Assembly: GCA_038205755.1 (NCBI GenBank)
Contig: JBBRBN010000094.1
Location: 1-12,104 of the forward strand
Direction of reading: 5' to 3'
From: JANNWF01 sp038205755
GTDB lineage: Bacteria; Pseudomonadota; Gammaproteobacteria; Xanthomonadales; Xanthomonadaceae
Length of the DNA stretch: 12,104 nucleotides
Positions 1 through 6,930 of this stretch are shown piece after piece; within the stretch, counting starts at the first letter, position 1; the number at the start of each line of letters is the position of its first letter. The notes under the pieces were generated by a model. It saw only the letters and a program-made list of their open reading frames with translations, was not told where the DNA came from and did not search any database. The translations under genes were made by a program, and so were the position numbers.

Positions 1-719
1 GACCGGACAGCATCGGGCAGCGCGCCGACGCGGTTCATCACCATGCCTTCGAAATGCCAGGCCCGGGCGACCGCGTGCTTGATGAAGCGCAGCGACAAGG
101 GCGCGTTGGCCGCGATGCGCTTGGCCATCGCAAGTGCCGTGGGCAGCAGGTCTTCGGGTGTGGTCACTTCATTGACGAGGCCGATCTGCAGGGCTTTCTC
201 AGCGGTGATGTGCTCGCAGGTGTACATGAGCTGCTTGGCCCAGCCGGTTCCGATCAGGCGCGGCAGGCGCTGTGTGCCACCGGCGGCCGGCAGCGCGCCG
301 ATCTTGGCTTCGGGCAGGCCCAGCTTGGCGGTGTTGGTCGCGATTCGGATGTCGGCGGTGAGGGCGATCTCCAGGCCACCCCCGAGCGCTACGCCGTTGA
401 TCGCGGCAATCACCGGCTTCTCGAAGGTTTCCATCGCGCGGAACAGGTCGTGCGTGGCCTTCTGCTTCAGGTGGTACTCGGGCAGCGTCAGCGAACTGTT
501 TGCACGTTCCTTGATATCGGCCCCGGCGCAGAACGCGCGGCCGCCGCTGCCGGTAAGCACGACGGCGCGCACGCTGTCATCATTACGGGCAAGGTCGAAG
601 AAGGCGCTGCGCAGGTCGTCCTTCATCGAGCCGCCTAACGTGTTCATGCGCTCGGGACGGTTCAGGGTGATCAGCGCAACGCCGTCACGCACTTCGTAGA
701 GCAGTGTGTCGAAGGTCAT
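1..719 (-). CDS. Enoyl-CoA hydratase/isomerase (crotonase family), C-terminus cut by window edge
   Basis: Crotonase-fold enzyme expected to add water to a trans-2-enoyl-CoA in the cytoplasm. 239 residues are visible; the rest runs past base 1. The N-terminus has the usual strand ending in LNRPERMN (residues 19-26). The CAGADIK segment (64-70) belongs to the oxyanion/CoA-binding region. GGGLE (113-117) and LPEAKIG (135-141) carry Glu117 and Glu137. Their 20-residue spacing equals that of the two catalytic glutamates of rat enoyl-CoA hydratase (Glu144/Glu164), so a true hydratase is likely rather than a one-glutamate isomerase. AAGGTQRLPRLIG (145-157) is also typical. The ATG at 719 lies 20 bases after the thiolase-like stop, with AAGGA about 10 bases upstream, so it is the last visible operon gene. 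Family assignment is firm; substrate unknown. Confidence 0.93.
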   Translation of the reverse strand, partial: MTFDTLLYEVRDGVALITLNRPERMNTLGGSMKDDLRSAFFDLARNDDSVRAVVLTGSGGRAFCAGADIKERANSSLTLPEYHLKQKATHDLFRAMETFEKPVIAAINGVALGGGLEIALTADIRIATNTAKLGLPEAKIGALPAAGGTQRLPRLIGTGWAKQLMYTCEHITAEKALQIGLVNEVTTPEDLLPTALAMAKRIAANAPLSLRFIKHAVARAWHFEGMVMNRVGALPDAVR

Positions 720-739
720 GGGGATTCAGTCCTTGCGGA

Positions 740-1897
740 TCAGGCCTTTGAGAGGACGTGGGCCACGGCAACCGAGCCAAGGCCGATCATGTGGGCGAGG
801 GCCAGCCTCGCCTTCGGGTGCTGGCGGCCATTGGCTTCGCCACGCAACTGGCGGGTGATCTCGGTAATCTGGCCAAGGCCGGTCGGCCCGAGCGGGTGCC
901 CCATGCCGATCAACCCGCCCGACGCGTTGACCGCGCATTCGCCGCCGATCATCGATGCGCCACGGTGCAGATAATGTGCGCCTTCGCCTCGTTCGCAGAT
1001 GCCGATGGCTTCGCTGTAGACCAGCTCTTCCACGGAGAACGCGTCGTGCAGTTCGACCAGGTCTAGGTCTTTCGCCGACACACCGGCTGCATTGAGCACG
1101 AGTTCCGACGAGGTCTTCACCATGTGCACGATCGGCGGCACGCCGGGAGGCGCGTTGTCGGCCAGGCCTTCGCTGGTCGACACCGACGCCAGCACCCGCA
1201 CTGCGCGCTTCGCATCAAGCTTGAACCGCTTCATTCCTTCGGCCGACGCGACGATCACCGCTGAGGCGCCTTCGCCACGCGGTGTGCATTGCAGCGAGGT
1301 CAGTTCGCCCGCGAGCTTCGGCGCGTTCAGCACCTGTTCCAGCGAGCGCGGCTTCTGGAACTGTGCATAAGGGTTCCTTGAGGCGTTGCCGTGGTTCTTC
1401 ACGGCGACCTGCGCCAGGTCCTCAACCGTCAGGCCGTAGTCGCGCATGCAGCGCTTCACCAGCAGCGCGAACTTCACCAGCGGAATGTGCGCGGTCGGGC
1501 TGAGCATCGGCTGGCCGTCCTTCATGGCGGCGCGGCGGCCATCGCCGAACTTGTCGACGCCGACCGCGAGCACCACATCGTGTTCGCCGGATGCCACTTG
1601 AAGGCAGGCGATGCGGAACGCGGTCGAGCCCGAGGCCGACGCGTTCTCGACCTGCTCGACCTCGAGCCCGCTTGATCCCAGGTGGCGCAGCATCACGCGG
1701 CCCGTGGCCATGCCGATGGCGGCAGTGCCGACGACGGCGCTGTCGAGGTCCTTGAATTGCAGTCCGGCGTCGGCCAGTGCCTCGCGGATTGCGGTCAGCC
1801 CCAGCACTGGGTACGGCGTGTCGCTCGGGAAGCCATACTTGTGCAGGCCGATGCCGACCACATGCACAGGGCGTTCTAGCAGCAGGTCGCGGCTCAT
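740..1897 (-). CDS. Thiolase-fold protein of the SCP2-thiolase/Ltp2 type, lacking the nucleophilic cysteine
   Basis: 385-residue thiolase-superfamily protein, cytoplasmic, acting on CoA thioesters. Seen: the nucleophile loop at residues 83-91 reads VENASASGS, with Ser87 where thiolases have cysteine. The SCP2-type HDxF motif is HDAF (284-287), with Ala286 where SCP2 thiolases have a second cysteine. The GHPLGPTG loop (333-340) keeps His334, and the C-terminal loop is MIGLGSVAV (370-378). Known: SCP2-type thiolases use Cys in the first loop and in HDCF; Ltp2 is a thiolase-fold aldolase that works without the thiolase cysteines and needs a DUF35 partner. Inferred: this protein is more likely an aldolase or other C-C lyase than a thiolase. 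Its ATG overlaps the stop of the upstream DUF35 gene (ATGA, 1894-1897) and has AAGGAG 7 bases upstream, implying coupled, stoichiometric translation. Fold certain; reaction open. Confidence 0.9.
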   Translation of the reverse strand: MSRDLLLERPVHVVGIGLHKYGFPSDTPYPVLGLTAIREALADAGLQFKDLDSAVVGTAAIGMATGRVMLRHLGSSGLEVEQVENASASGSTAFRIACLQVASGEHDVVLAVGVDKFGDGRRAAMKDGQPMLSPTAHIPLVKFALLVKRCMRDYGLTVEDLAQVAVKNHGNASRNPYAQFQKPRSLEQVLNAPKLAGELTSLQCTPRGEGASAVIVASAEGMKRFKLDAKRAVRVLASVSTSEGLADNAPPGVPPIVHMVKTSSELVLNAAGVSAKDLDLVELHDAFSVEELVYSEAIGICERGEGAHYLHRGASMIGGECAVNASGGLIGMGHPLGPTGLGQITEITRQLRGEANGRQHPKARLALAHMIGLGSVAVAHVLSKA

Positions 1898-2259
1898 GCG
1901 AGAGCTCCTTCCAGTGGCACGAAGCGCCAGGTGATGACGCCCCTGTTGTCGGTCTGCGACTTCGGCGTGAGCTTCATGCCGACCGTGAGGACCGATTCAT
2001 CGGGGACACCGATCAATGCTTCTTCGATCACCCCCGGGGCCAATTCGAGTTCACCGATCACGCAAGGCACCGGCAGGTTGGGGGCGAGTTCGCTGTGGAC
2101 GGTGATGAAGTTCAGTAGCGTCGGGTCTTGGGGCAGCGGCACCGCATCGAGTACTGGGCTGCCGCAGCGGCGGCAGCCGTAGGCCGAAGATGGCCAGGTG
2201 TGGGTGCCACAGGCCGCGCAGTAGGCGAGTCGAAGAATGGGGGTTTCATGGGTGGTCAT
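1894..2259 (-). CDS. DUF35 zinc-ribbon/OB-fold protein, partner of the thiolase-like protein
   Basis: 121-residue protein from the ATG at 2259. A rubredoxin-like zinc ribbon comes first, with cysteine pairs Cys14-x2-Cys17 and Cys29-x2-Cys32. An acyl-CoA-binding OB-fold domain follows (about residues 45-115), including the stretch VIGELELAPGV and the end ITWRFVPL. Known: DUF35 proteins sit beside thiolase-fold proteins, as subunits or domains (ChsH2 C-terminal domain with Ltp2; archaeal HMG-CoA synthase/thiolase complexes), where they shape the CoA channel. It overlaps the thiolase-like gene by ATGA, as expected for complex partners. An in-frame ATG at 2289 would add ten basic residues (MRHRVQHKRT) unlike the family; 2259 is preferred because the ribbon normally starts near residue 10-15, although neither start has a convincing Shine-Dalgarno. 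It has no enzymatic residues of its own; a structural or substrate-channel role is likely. Confidence 0.85.
   Translation of the reverse strand: MTTHETPILRLAYCAACGTHTWPSSAYGCRRCGSPVLDAVPLPQDPTLLNFITVHSELAPNLPVPCVIGELELAPGVIEEALIGVPDESVLTVGMKLTPKSQTDNRGVITWRFVPLEGALA
1905..1910 (-). promoter_or_regulatory. Strong ribosome binding site of the thiolase-like gene
   Basis: AAGGAG on the minus strand, 7 bases before the ATG at 1897 and lying inside the end of the DUF35 gene. It confirms the 1897 start and allows reinitiation at the ATGA overlap. Confidence 0.7.
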
Positions 2260-2293
2260 GGTTCGCTTGTGTTGAACTCGGTGGCGCATGCAG

Positions 2294-2359
2294 CCGTTCG
2301 GCCCCTCGGAGCGAACGGAGGGTATTTATTGAGCGAGGGAAAGAACAGTCCTCCGTTCG
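2294..2359 (-). promoter_or_regulatory. Nested inverted repeats with two mutually exclusive hairpins in the leader of the DUF35 gene
   Basis: Reading the minus strand, segment 1 (CGAACGGAGG, 2359-2350) pairs perfectly over 10 bases with segment 2 (CCTCCGTTCG, 2321-2312). Segment 2 can instead pair over 7 bases (CCGTTCG) with segment 3 (CGAACGG, 2300-2294). Because both hairpins use segment 2, only one can form. The second ends 34 bases before the ATG at 2259 and just before the alternative ATG at 2289. The 28-base spacer between segments 1 and 2 is unusually A/T-rich. There is no oligo-U run, so a simple terminator is unlikely. Function (processing, stability or translation control between operon halves) is inference. 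Confidence 0.45.
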
Positions 2360-2370
2360 GGCTGGTCCTT

Positions 2371-2404
2371 CCACGCCTCAGGTCGAGGTACCCGCTTCGC
2401 GTGG
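2371..2404 (-). repeat. Short inverted repeat just downstream of the CaiB-family gene
   Basis: CCACGC (2371-2376) and GCGTGG (2399-2404) form a 6-base stem with a 22-base loop, directly after the CaiB-family stop codon at 2408. It might protect the 3' end of the upstream transcript half. The stem is short enough to be chance in GC-rich DNA. Confidence 0.25.
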
Positions 2405-2407
2405 CAC

Positions 2408-3523
2408 TCATGCCGACCCCGCCGCATCCAGCTTCGGACTGGACATCGGCGGTGTGGACACGCCATCCATCGCAACCGGAAAGCGGCACAGCATCCCGGC
2501 CGCCGTCTCGGTGAAGAGGCCGCGCGCCACGAACTGCGGGTTTGTCGGCAGCTCCCCTGACGTTGCCACCACCGCCACCGGGACATCGGCTGCCACCAGC
2601 GCGTCGTTCGCGTCCGCCAGTGTCAACTGTGACAGCGCGGCCTGCACGGCGTTGTTGATCGCTGCGGCCTCAGGCACGCGGGCCTTCATCGTGCGCCATG
2701 CGTCGCCCGCAAACGCGTCGAGCTTCAGCGTCTTCACCAGCGCTGTCCAGAAGTGGTCTTCCAGTGCCGCGACGCTCAACTGGCCGCCGTCACTGCACAG
2801 GAATACGCCGTACGCCGGCCGCTTCTGCACCAGGGCGCGCTGCGCCGCCGTCGTCGTCGCGCCAGCATGGCGCAGCACTGCGAGCCGCGGGTTCATCCAG
2901 TGCGCCATGCAGTCGGTGATTGACACGTCCAAGTGTTGGCCTCGGCCGGTGCGTTCGCGCTGGTACAGCGCTGCGTTGACGGCCGCCAGCGCATAGATCG
3001 CGCCACCGAGATCGGCCATCGGCACGCCTGTCTTTGGCGAAGGCTCCGAGTCGGTTGCCGCGAGCGACACGACGCCAGCCGCCGCAAGGTAGTTCAGGTC
3101 GTGGCCGGGCAACAGCGCTTGCGGGCCGCTTGCACCGTAGCCGGTCAGCGAAACGTAGATCAGGCGTGGGTTGCGCGCGAGCATCGCCTTCGCACCAAGG
3201 CCCAGCCGGTCGGTCACGCCGGGACGATACGCTTCGACCAGCACGTCAGCCTCGTCGGCGAGCTTCAGCACCCGCTCGCGCTGCGTGGCGTCCTTGAGGT
3301 CGATCAGCAGCGAGCGCTTGCCGCGGTTCATCGCTTCGAAAAGCGCTGGCGACATGAGCCGTACGTTGTCGCCATGTGGCGGGCGTTCGACCTTCAGCAC
3401 CTCGGCGCCAAGTTCGACCAGCGCCTGCGTCATGAATGGCCCGGGCAGAAGCTCGCTCAGATCGAGCACACGTACGCCACTCAGCGGCGCGCTGCCCGTA
3501 TCGCCTCTGGGCAGCCAGCTCAT
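2408..3523 (-). CDS. CaiB/BaiF family III CoA-transferase-fold protein with alpha-methylacyl-CoA racemase-like motifs
   Basis: 371 residues from the ATG at 3523. The N-terminal segment VRVLDLSELLPGPF (17-30) and EVLKVERPPHGD (41-52) are classic family III CoA-binding features; TGRGQHLDVSITD (192-204) marks the middle. PGHDLNY (139-145) contains His141 and MADLGG (169-174) contains Asp171. The 30-residue spacing equals that of the catalytic pair His126/Asp156 of mycobacterial alpha-methylacyl-CoA racemase; plain transferases keep the Asp but usually not the GHD-x-NY His. A racemase is therefore at least as likely as a CoA transferase, though the family is hard to split by eye. The ATG overlaps the synthetase stop (ATGA, 3520-3523) with AAGGG 6 bases upstream. 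An in-frame extension to 3601 would lie inside the synthetase gene and looks noncoding. Next to an acyl-CoA dehydrogenase it could prepare the stereoisomer that enzyme accepts. Confidence 0.88.
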   Translation of the reverse strand: MSWLPRGDTGSAPLSGVRVLDLSELLPGPFMTQALVELGAEVLKVERPPHGDNVRLMSPALFEAMNRGKRSLLIDLKDATQRERVLKLADEADVLVEAYRPGVTDRLGLGAKAMLARNPRLIYVSLTGYGASGPQALLPGHDLNYLAAAGVVSLAATDSEPSPKTGVPMADLGGAIYALAAVNAALYQRERTGRGQHLDVSITDCMAHWMNPRLAVLRHAGATTTAAQRALVQKRPAYGVFLCSDGGQLSVAALEDHFWTALVKTLKLDAFAGDAWRTMKARVPEAAAINNAVQAALSQLTLADANDALVAADVPVAVVATSGELPTNPQFVARGLFTETAAGMLCRFPVAMDGVSTPPMSSPKLDAAGSA

Positions 3524-5643
3524 GTGAGCCCTTGCGCTGGTTGGCGCCCCACGATCACCGCGTCCAACGCCATCACGCCCTGGCCGATCGCGCCCACCCA
3601 CACCGGGTTCAGATCGATCTCGTCGATCGATTCGGCATGCGCCCCGACGAAGTCGGACACACGCATCAACAGGTCGACCAGCGCCTCGACGTCGGCCTTC
3701 GGCTTGCCGCGAGCGCCGTCGAGCAGTGCGAAGCTCTTGACCTCGCGGACCATTGCAGCCGCCTCTTCGCGTTGCAGCGGCAGCATTCGGCGCGACACGT
3801 CCTTGAACACCTCGACATACACGCCGCCTAGCCCGAAGGTCAGCACATGGCCAAAAACAGGGTCGCGCGACACACCGACCAGCACCTCGGCCAAGCCGTC
3901 GGTCAGCATCGGCTCGACCAGCAAGCCATCGATCCTCGCGTCGGGTTTGTGCTGTTTCACCGAAGCGTGGATGCGATCCCAGGCGGCGCCCACCGCATCG
4001 CCATCCTTCAGATCGACCGCCACGCCACCGACGTCGCTCTTGTGTGCGATGTCCACGCTTGCGACCTTCGCAACAACCGGGAAGCCGATCGCCTGTGCCT
4101 GTTGGATAGCGTCATTGCGACTCGTTGCCACCACCGATTTCGGCACCAGTACGCCGTGCTTCGAGATCCAGTTCTTGGCATCCAACTCGGTTAGTTGCAG
4201 CGGCCTACCACCCTCGGGCACCGACTGGCCCATTGTCGGCCACGACTTCCAGTCCAGGCGGTGCGGCTTCTTCAACCACTGGCCATAGTCGATCCAGCGG
4301 CGGATTGCCTTGACTGCCTTGCCCGCGCTCCTTGACGGCACCATGCCGGCGTCACCATAGGTCGGGAACGACGAGCCGATGCGGTCAGTCATCCAGATCG
4401 GCAGAATCGGAATCGGGCTCTTCGCCTGCACGCGCACCGCGCTGTCAGCGATACGCTCGGTGGTCGTGCCGTAGTCGATGGTGATCGGCAGCACGACCAG
4501 CGCGACGCCCGGGTCTTCGCACACCGCGAGCAGCGTCTCGTCGACGAGGGACGCATCGCCGAGGATGGCCGTGGTGGTGTCCACCGGGTTGCCGATGGCC
4601 GCGTAGTGCGGCAGCAGCGCCGATAGCCGCCCCAGCGTCTTCTCGCTGAAGGTTGCCAGGCCCACGCCGTACTGGCCGATGATGTCCGCCGTCAACGCAG
4701 CGGCGCCTCCCGACGAGCAGTACACCGCAATGTCGTTTGCGCCACTCGGCATCTGGCGCGACAGCAGCCACGCCACATCGACCAGCTCATCGATGTCGTC
4801 GACTTCGATCACACCCAGTTGCTTAAACATCACCGCGTTGACCTCGGCCGAGCCGGTGATCGACGCAGTATGAGACGCGGCAGCGCGCTGGCCGTATTCA
4901 GACCGCCCCACTTTCAGCGCTACCACTGGTTTGCCGTTGCGCGCAGCCTTCTGCACCGCGGCCACGAAACGCTGGCCGTCCTTGATGCCTTCGATCAAGC
5001 TCACGATCACCTTGATGTCGGGCGCTTCTGCCATGTAGCTGATGAAGTCGGCTACTTGCAGGTCGACCTCGTTGCCTGAGGAGCTCCAGATCGCCACGCC
5101 GATGCCGCGGTCCATCGCCTGCATGATGTTGCGTCCCAAGCCCCCGCCCTGTGTCGCGATGCCGAGTGGACCGGGCTTCAGGTCGTGCGGGAATGACGGT
5201 GAAAACGTCATGCCAAGCCGACCGTTCACATTGCAAACGCCCGGGCAGTTCGGCCCGTAGATGCGCATACCCGACTTCACACCGATTGCCTTCATCTGCG
5301 CTTCGAGCGCGACGCCCTCGGGCCCGGCTTCACTGAAGCCGGAGGTCAGCACCACCGCGAACTTCACACCCCGGTCGGCGCATTGCTGCAGCACGCCAAT
5401 GGCCACGTCAGCCGGCACCACCACCATCGCCACATCCGGCGCGGTGGGAACGTCCATGACCGAGCTGTAACACGAACGGCCACGCAGCTCTTTTCGGGTA
5501 GCACTGACGAGATAGATATCACCTTCGTAGGTCGAATGGTCGAGCAGGTTGTCGAGCGTGCGTGCGCCTATCGAATTCGGCTTCTCGGATGCACCGATCA
5601 CGGCGATCGAACGCGGGTTGAACAAGTGATGAAGATCAGTCAT
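3520..5643 (-). CDS. ADP-forming acyl-CoA synthetase (NDP-forming acetyl-CoA synthetase family), fused alpha and beta parts
   Basis: 707 residues; activates a carboxylic acid to its CoA thioester with ATP, giving ADP and phosphate through a phosphohistidine. The CoA-binding Rossmann domain is at about 5-135 (SIAVIGASEKPNSIG, 12-26; YGPNCPGVCN, 129-138). Succinyl-CoA-ligase-like flavodoxin domains cover about 150-450, with His258 in ASHTASITG (256-264) as the likely phosphorylated histidine. An ATP-grasp domain occupies about 485-700 (KSDVGGVAVDL, 535-545; EIDLNPVWV, 675-683). The single-chain alpha-beta order and length fit the family. ATG 5643 is chosen because it gives the usual N-terminus (MTDLHHLFNPRSIAVIG); a TTG at 5661 would add six residues overlapping the dehydrogenase stop. 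The gene lies 10 bases after the dehydrogenase and overlaps the CaiB-family gene. Substrate not predictable; it is the probable entry enzyme of the pathway. Confidence 0.93.
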   Translation of the reverse strand: MTDLHHLFNPRSIAVIGASEKPNSIGARTLDNLLDHSTYEGDIYLVSATRKELRGRSCYSSVMDVPTAPDVAMVVVPADVAIGVLQQCADRGVKFAVVLTSGFSEAGPEGVALEAQMKAIGVKSGMRIYGPNCPGVCNVNGRLGMTFSPSFPHDLKPGPLGIATQGGGLGRNIMQAMDRGIGVAIWSSSGNEVDLQVADFISYMAEAPDIKVIVSLIEGIKDGQRFVAAVQKAARNGKPVVALKVGRSEYGQRAAASHTASITGSAEVNAVMFKQLGVIEVDDIDELVDVAWLLSRQMPSGANDIAVYCSSGGAAALTADIIGQYGVGLATFSEKTLGRLSALLPHYAAIGNPVDTTTAILGDASLVDETLLAVCEDPGVALVVLPITIDYGTTTERIADSAVRVQAKSPIPILPIWMTDRIGSSFPTYGDAGMVPSRSAGKAVKAIRRWIDYGQWLKKPHRLDWKSWPTMGQSVPEGGRPLQLTELDAKNWISKHGVLVPKSVVATSRNDAIQQAQAIGFPVVAKVASVDIAHKSDVGGVAVDLKDGDAVGAAWDRIHASVKQHKPDARIDGLLVEPMLTDGLAEVLVGVSRDPVFGHVLTFGLGGVYVEVFKDVSRRMLPLQREEAAAMVREVKSFALLDGARGKPKADVEALVDLLMRVSDFVGAHAESIDEIDLNPVWVGAIGQGVMALDAVIVGRQPAQGLT

Positions 5644-5653
5644 GTCGTGGCTT

Positions 5654-6802
5654 TCAGGCAATCGCGTTGATGCCGAGAATCTCCCGTCCGACGATCAGCG
5701 TCTGGATCTCGGTCGTGCCCTCTGGGATCATTCCGCCGCGGGTGTCACGGAAGATACGCTCGATCGGATAGTCCTCGGAGTAGCCAAGCCCACCGTGCAC
5801 CTGCAGCGCCATGCTCGCCACTTCGTGCGCCGCTTCGGTTGCGTACAGCTTCGCGATCGAACACGCCTGGCGAACGTCCTTGCCCGCTTCGATGGCGTGC
5901 GCGGCGCGCATGCCCAGCGCACGGGCCGCTTCCACCCGCACCGTCATGTCGACGATGTGCTTCTGGATCAACTGGAAACTGCCGATCAATCGGCTGAACT
6001 GCTTGCGCTGCTTGACGTAGTCGATCGACAGGTCAAGTGCTGACTGGGCTGCGCCTACCGCGCCCATAGCGATGTTCACCCGCGCGACATCCAAGCCCTT
6101 CAGCGTGCCGGCCAGCGCCTTGCCTTGCTCGCCGACCAGGTTTTCCTTCGGAATGTGTGTGTCGTTGAATCCCAGTTCGGCGGTGCCGGTGCAACGCAGC
6201 ACCATGGTGTCGAGCCGGCGCACGTCGTACTTCGCCTTTGAACGTTCGACCACGAACGCCGACAGCTTGCCGTCGCAGGTGTCGCTGTAGGTGCGTGCGA
6301 CGACCATCGCGATGTCGGCGTTGTAGCCGTTGGTAATCCACAGCTTGCGGCCGTTGAGCACCCACTCGTTGCCCTTCAGCTCGGCCTTGCACTCGATACC
6401 GGCGATATTCGAGCCGACGTTTGGTTCGGACAGCCCAGTGCATACCTTCAGCTTGCCGGCCAGCGCGGGTTTCAGAAACTTCTCTTTCTGCTCGGGCGTG
6501 CCGTGCGTGGCCAGGCGATTGAGCGAGCCGTTGGTGATGTTCACCATCGTGCGCAGCGAGAGCCAGGTGTAGCCCAGCTCTTCCATCATCACCGCCCAGG
6601 TCGGCATGTCGATGCCCAGGCCGCCTTGGTCCTCCGGCAGCGAGCCGCCCAAGTAGCCGAACTCCGCCAGCTGAGGCATCAGCTCGAACGGGAATGTTCG
6701 CGCGGCCTCGTGCTGGGCGATCAGCGGCGTCACTTTCGCCTTCATGAATCGGCGGATGTTGTCTTTCAGTACCACTTGTTCGGGGGTGAGATCGATGCTC
6801 AT
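5654..6802 (-). CDS. Acyl-CoA dehydrogenase (FAD-dependent)
   Basis: 382 residues, complete; forms the 2,3-double bond of an acyl-CoA, passing electrons to ETF. The helical N-terminal domain covers about 1-115. The FAD/substrate segment CTGLSEPNVGSN is at 121-132, followed by the beta domain with NGRKLWITNG (150-159). The C-terminal helical domain includes QRKQFSRLIGSFQLIQ (265-280) and LQVHGGLGYSEDYPIER (333-349). Glu361 in IPEGTTEIQ (359-367) sits where short/medium-chain enzymes have the catalytic base (Glu376 in MCAD), so this is a standard type rather than an isovaleryl-type enzyme with the base elsewhere. It is the first gene of the minus-strand operon. ATG 6802 has GGAG about 11 bases upstream and matches the usual N-terminus. 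No transit or membrane segments. Chain-length and branching preference cannot be read from sequence. Confidence 0.95.
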   Translation of the reverse strand: MSIDLTPEQVVLKDNIRRFMKAKVTPLIAQHEAARTFPFELMPQLAEFGYLGGSLPEDQGGLGIDMPTWAVMMEELGYTWLSLRTMVNITNGSLNRLATHGTPEQKEKFLKPALAGKLKVCTGLSEPNVGSNIAGIECKAELKGNEWVLNGRKLWITNGYNADIAMVVARTYSDTCDGKLSAFVVERSKAKYDVRRLDTMVLRCTGTAELGFNDTHIPKENLVGEQGKALAGTLKGLDVARVNIAMGAVGAAQSALDLSIDYVKQRKQFSRLIGSFQLIQKHIVDMTVRVEAARALGMRAAHAIEAGKDVRQACSIAKLYATEAAHEVASMALQVHGGLGYSEDYPIERIFRDTRGGMIPEGTTEIQTLIVGREILGINAIA

Positions 6803-6854
6803 GTTCGACTGTGCTCCGTGTAAACCAGAAGGGAAATTGAGTGGTGTACATCTA

Positions 6855-6886
6855 CGATATGCCGTACTTTACTGCGAAATACCGTA
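6855..6886. promoter_or_regulatory. Pair of 12-base direct repeats, candidate operator in the divergent control region
   Basis: CGATATGCCGTA (6855-6866) and CGAAATACCGTA (6875-6886) agree at 10 of 12 positions and start exactly 20 bases apart, about two helical turns, so both would face the same side of the DNA. They lie in the 128-base region between the divergent catabolic operon and receptor gene, locally more A/T-rich than its surroundings. A regulator bound here would cover the candidate promoter at 6866-6893. The regulator is not encoded in the window and its family cannot be assigned. Confidence 0.45.
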
Positions 6887-6893
6887 GGTGCAA
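6866..6893 (-). promoter_or_regulatory. Candidate sigma70-like promoter for the acyl-CoA dehydrogenase operon
   Basis: On the minus strand TTGCAC (6893-6888) and TAAAGT (6871-6866) are separated by 16 bases and would start transcription about 55-60 bases before the ATG at 6802. Matches to consensus are 3/6 and 4/6, so this is weak. Its placement over the direct repeats at 6855-6886 makes it attractive. Confidence 0.3.
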
Positions 6894-6916
6894 GTCGCTA
6901 ACATTTCATTTCCACC

Positions 6917-6922
6917 GAGGAG
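6917..6922 (+). promoter_or_regulatory. Ribosome binding site of the Bug receptor gene
   Basis: GAGGAG ends 8 bases before the ATG at 6931. It fixes that start over an in-frame GTG at 6841, which would put about 30 non-signal residues ahead of the export signal and run through the divergent control region. Confidence 0.75.
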
Positions 6923-6930
6923 ATTCACTG

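Noticed and set aside
43..699. Plus-strand open frames opposite the enoyl-CoA hydratase
   Set aside because: The minus strand encodes a convincing crotonase with both catalytic glutamates; the plus frames show no domain.
3524..3601. N-terminal extension of the CaiB-family gene
   Set aside because: It lies wholly inside the end of the synthetase gene, has Arg/Gly-rich composition, and the ATG at 3523 has a good ribosome binding site and the usual N-terminus.
3615..3635. Inverted repeat around GATCGATCTCGTCGATCGAT
   Set aside because: It lies inside the synthetase coding sequence and encodes the conserved EIDLNP region; GATC-rich codons for Asp/Ile explain it.
2933..4288. 451-codon open frame on the plus strand
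   Set aside because: It lies antisense to the CaiB-family and synthetase genes, crosses their junction, has no ribosome binding site, and its translation is low-complexity and Arg/His-rich. It is a GC-rich shadow frame.
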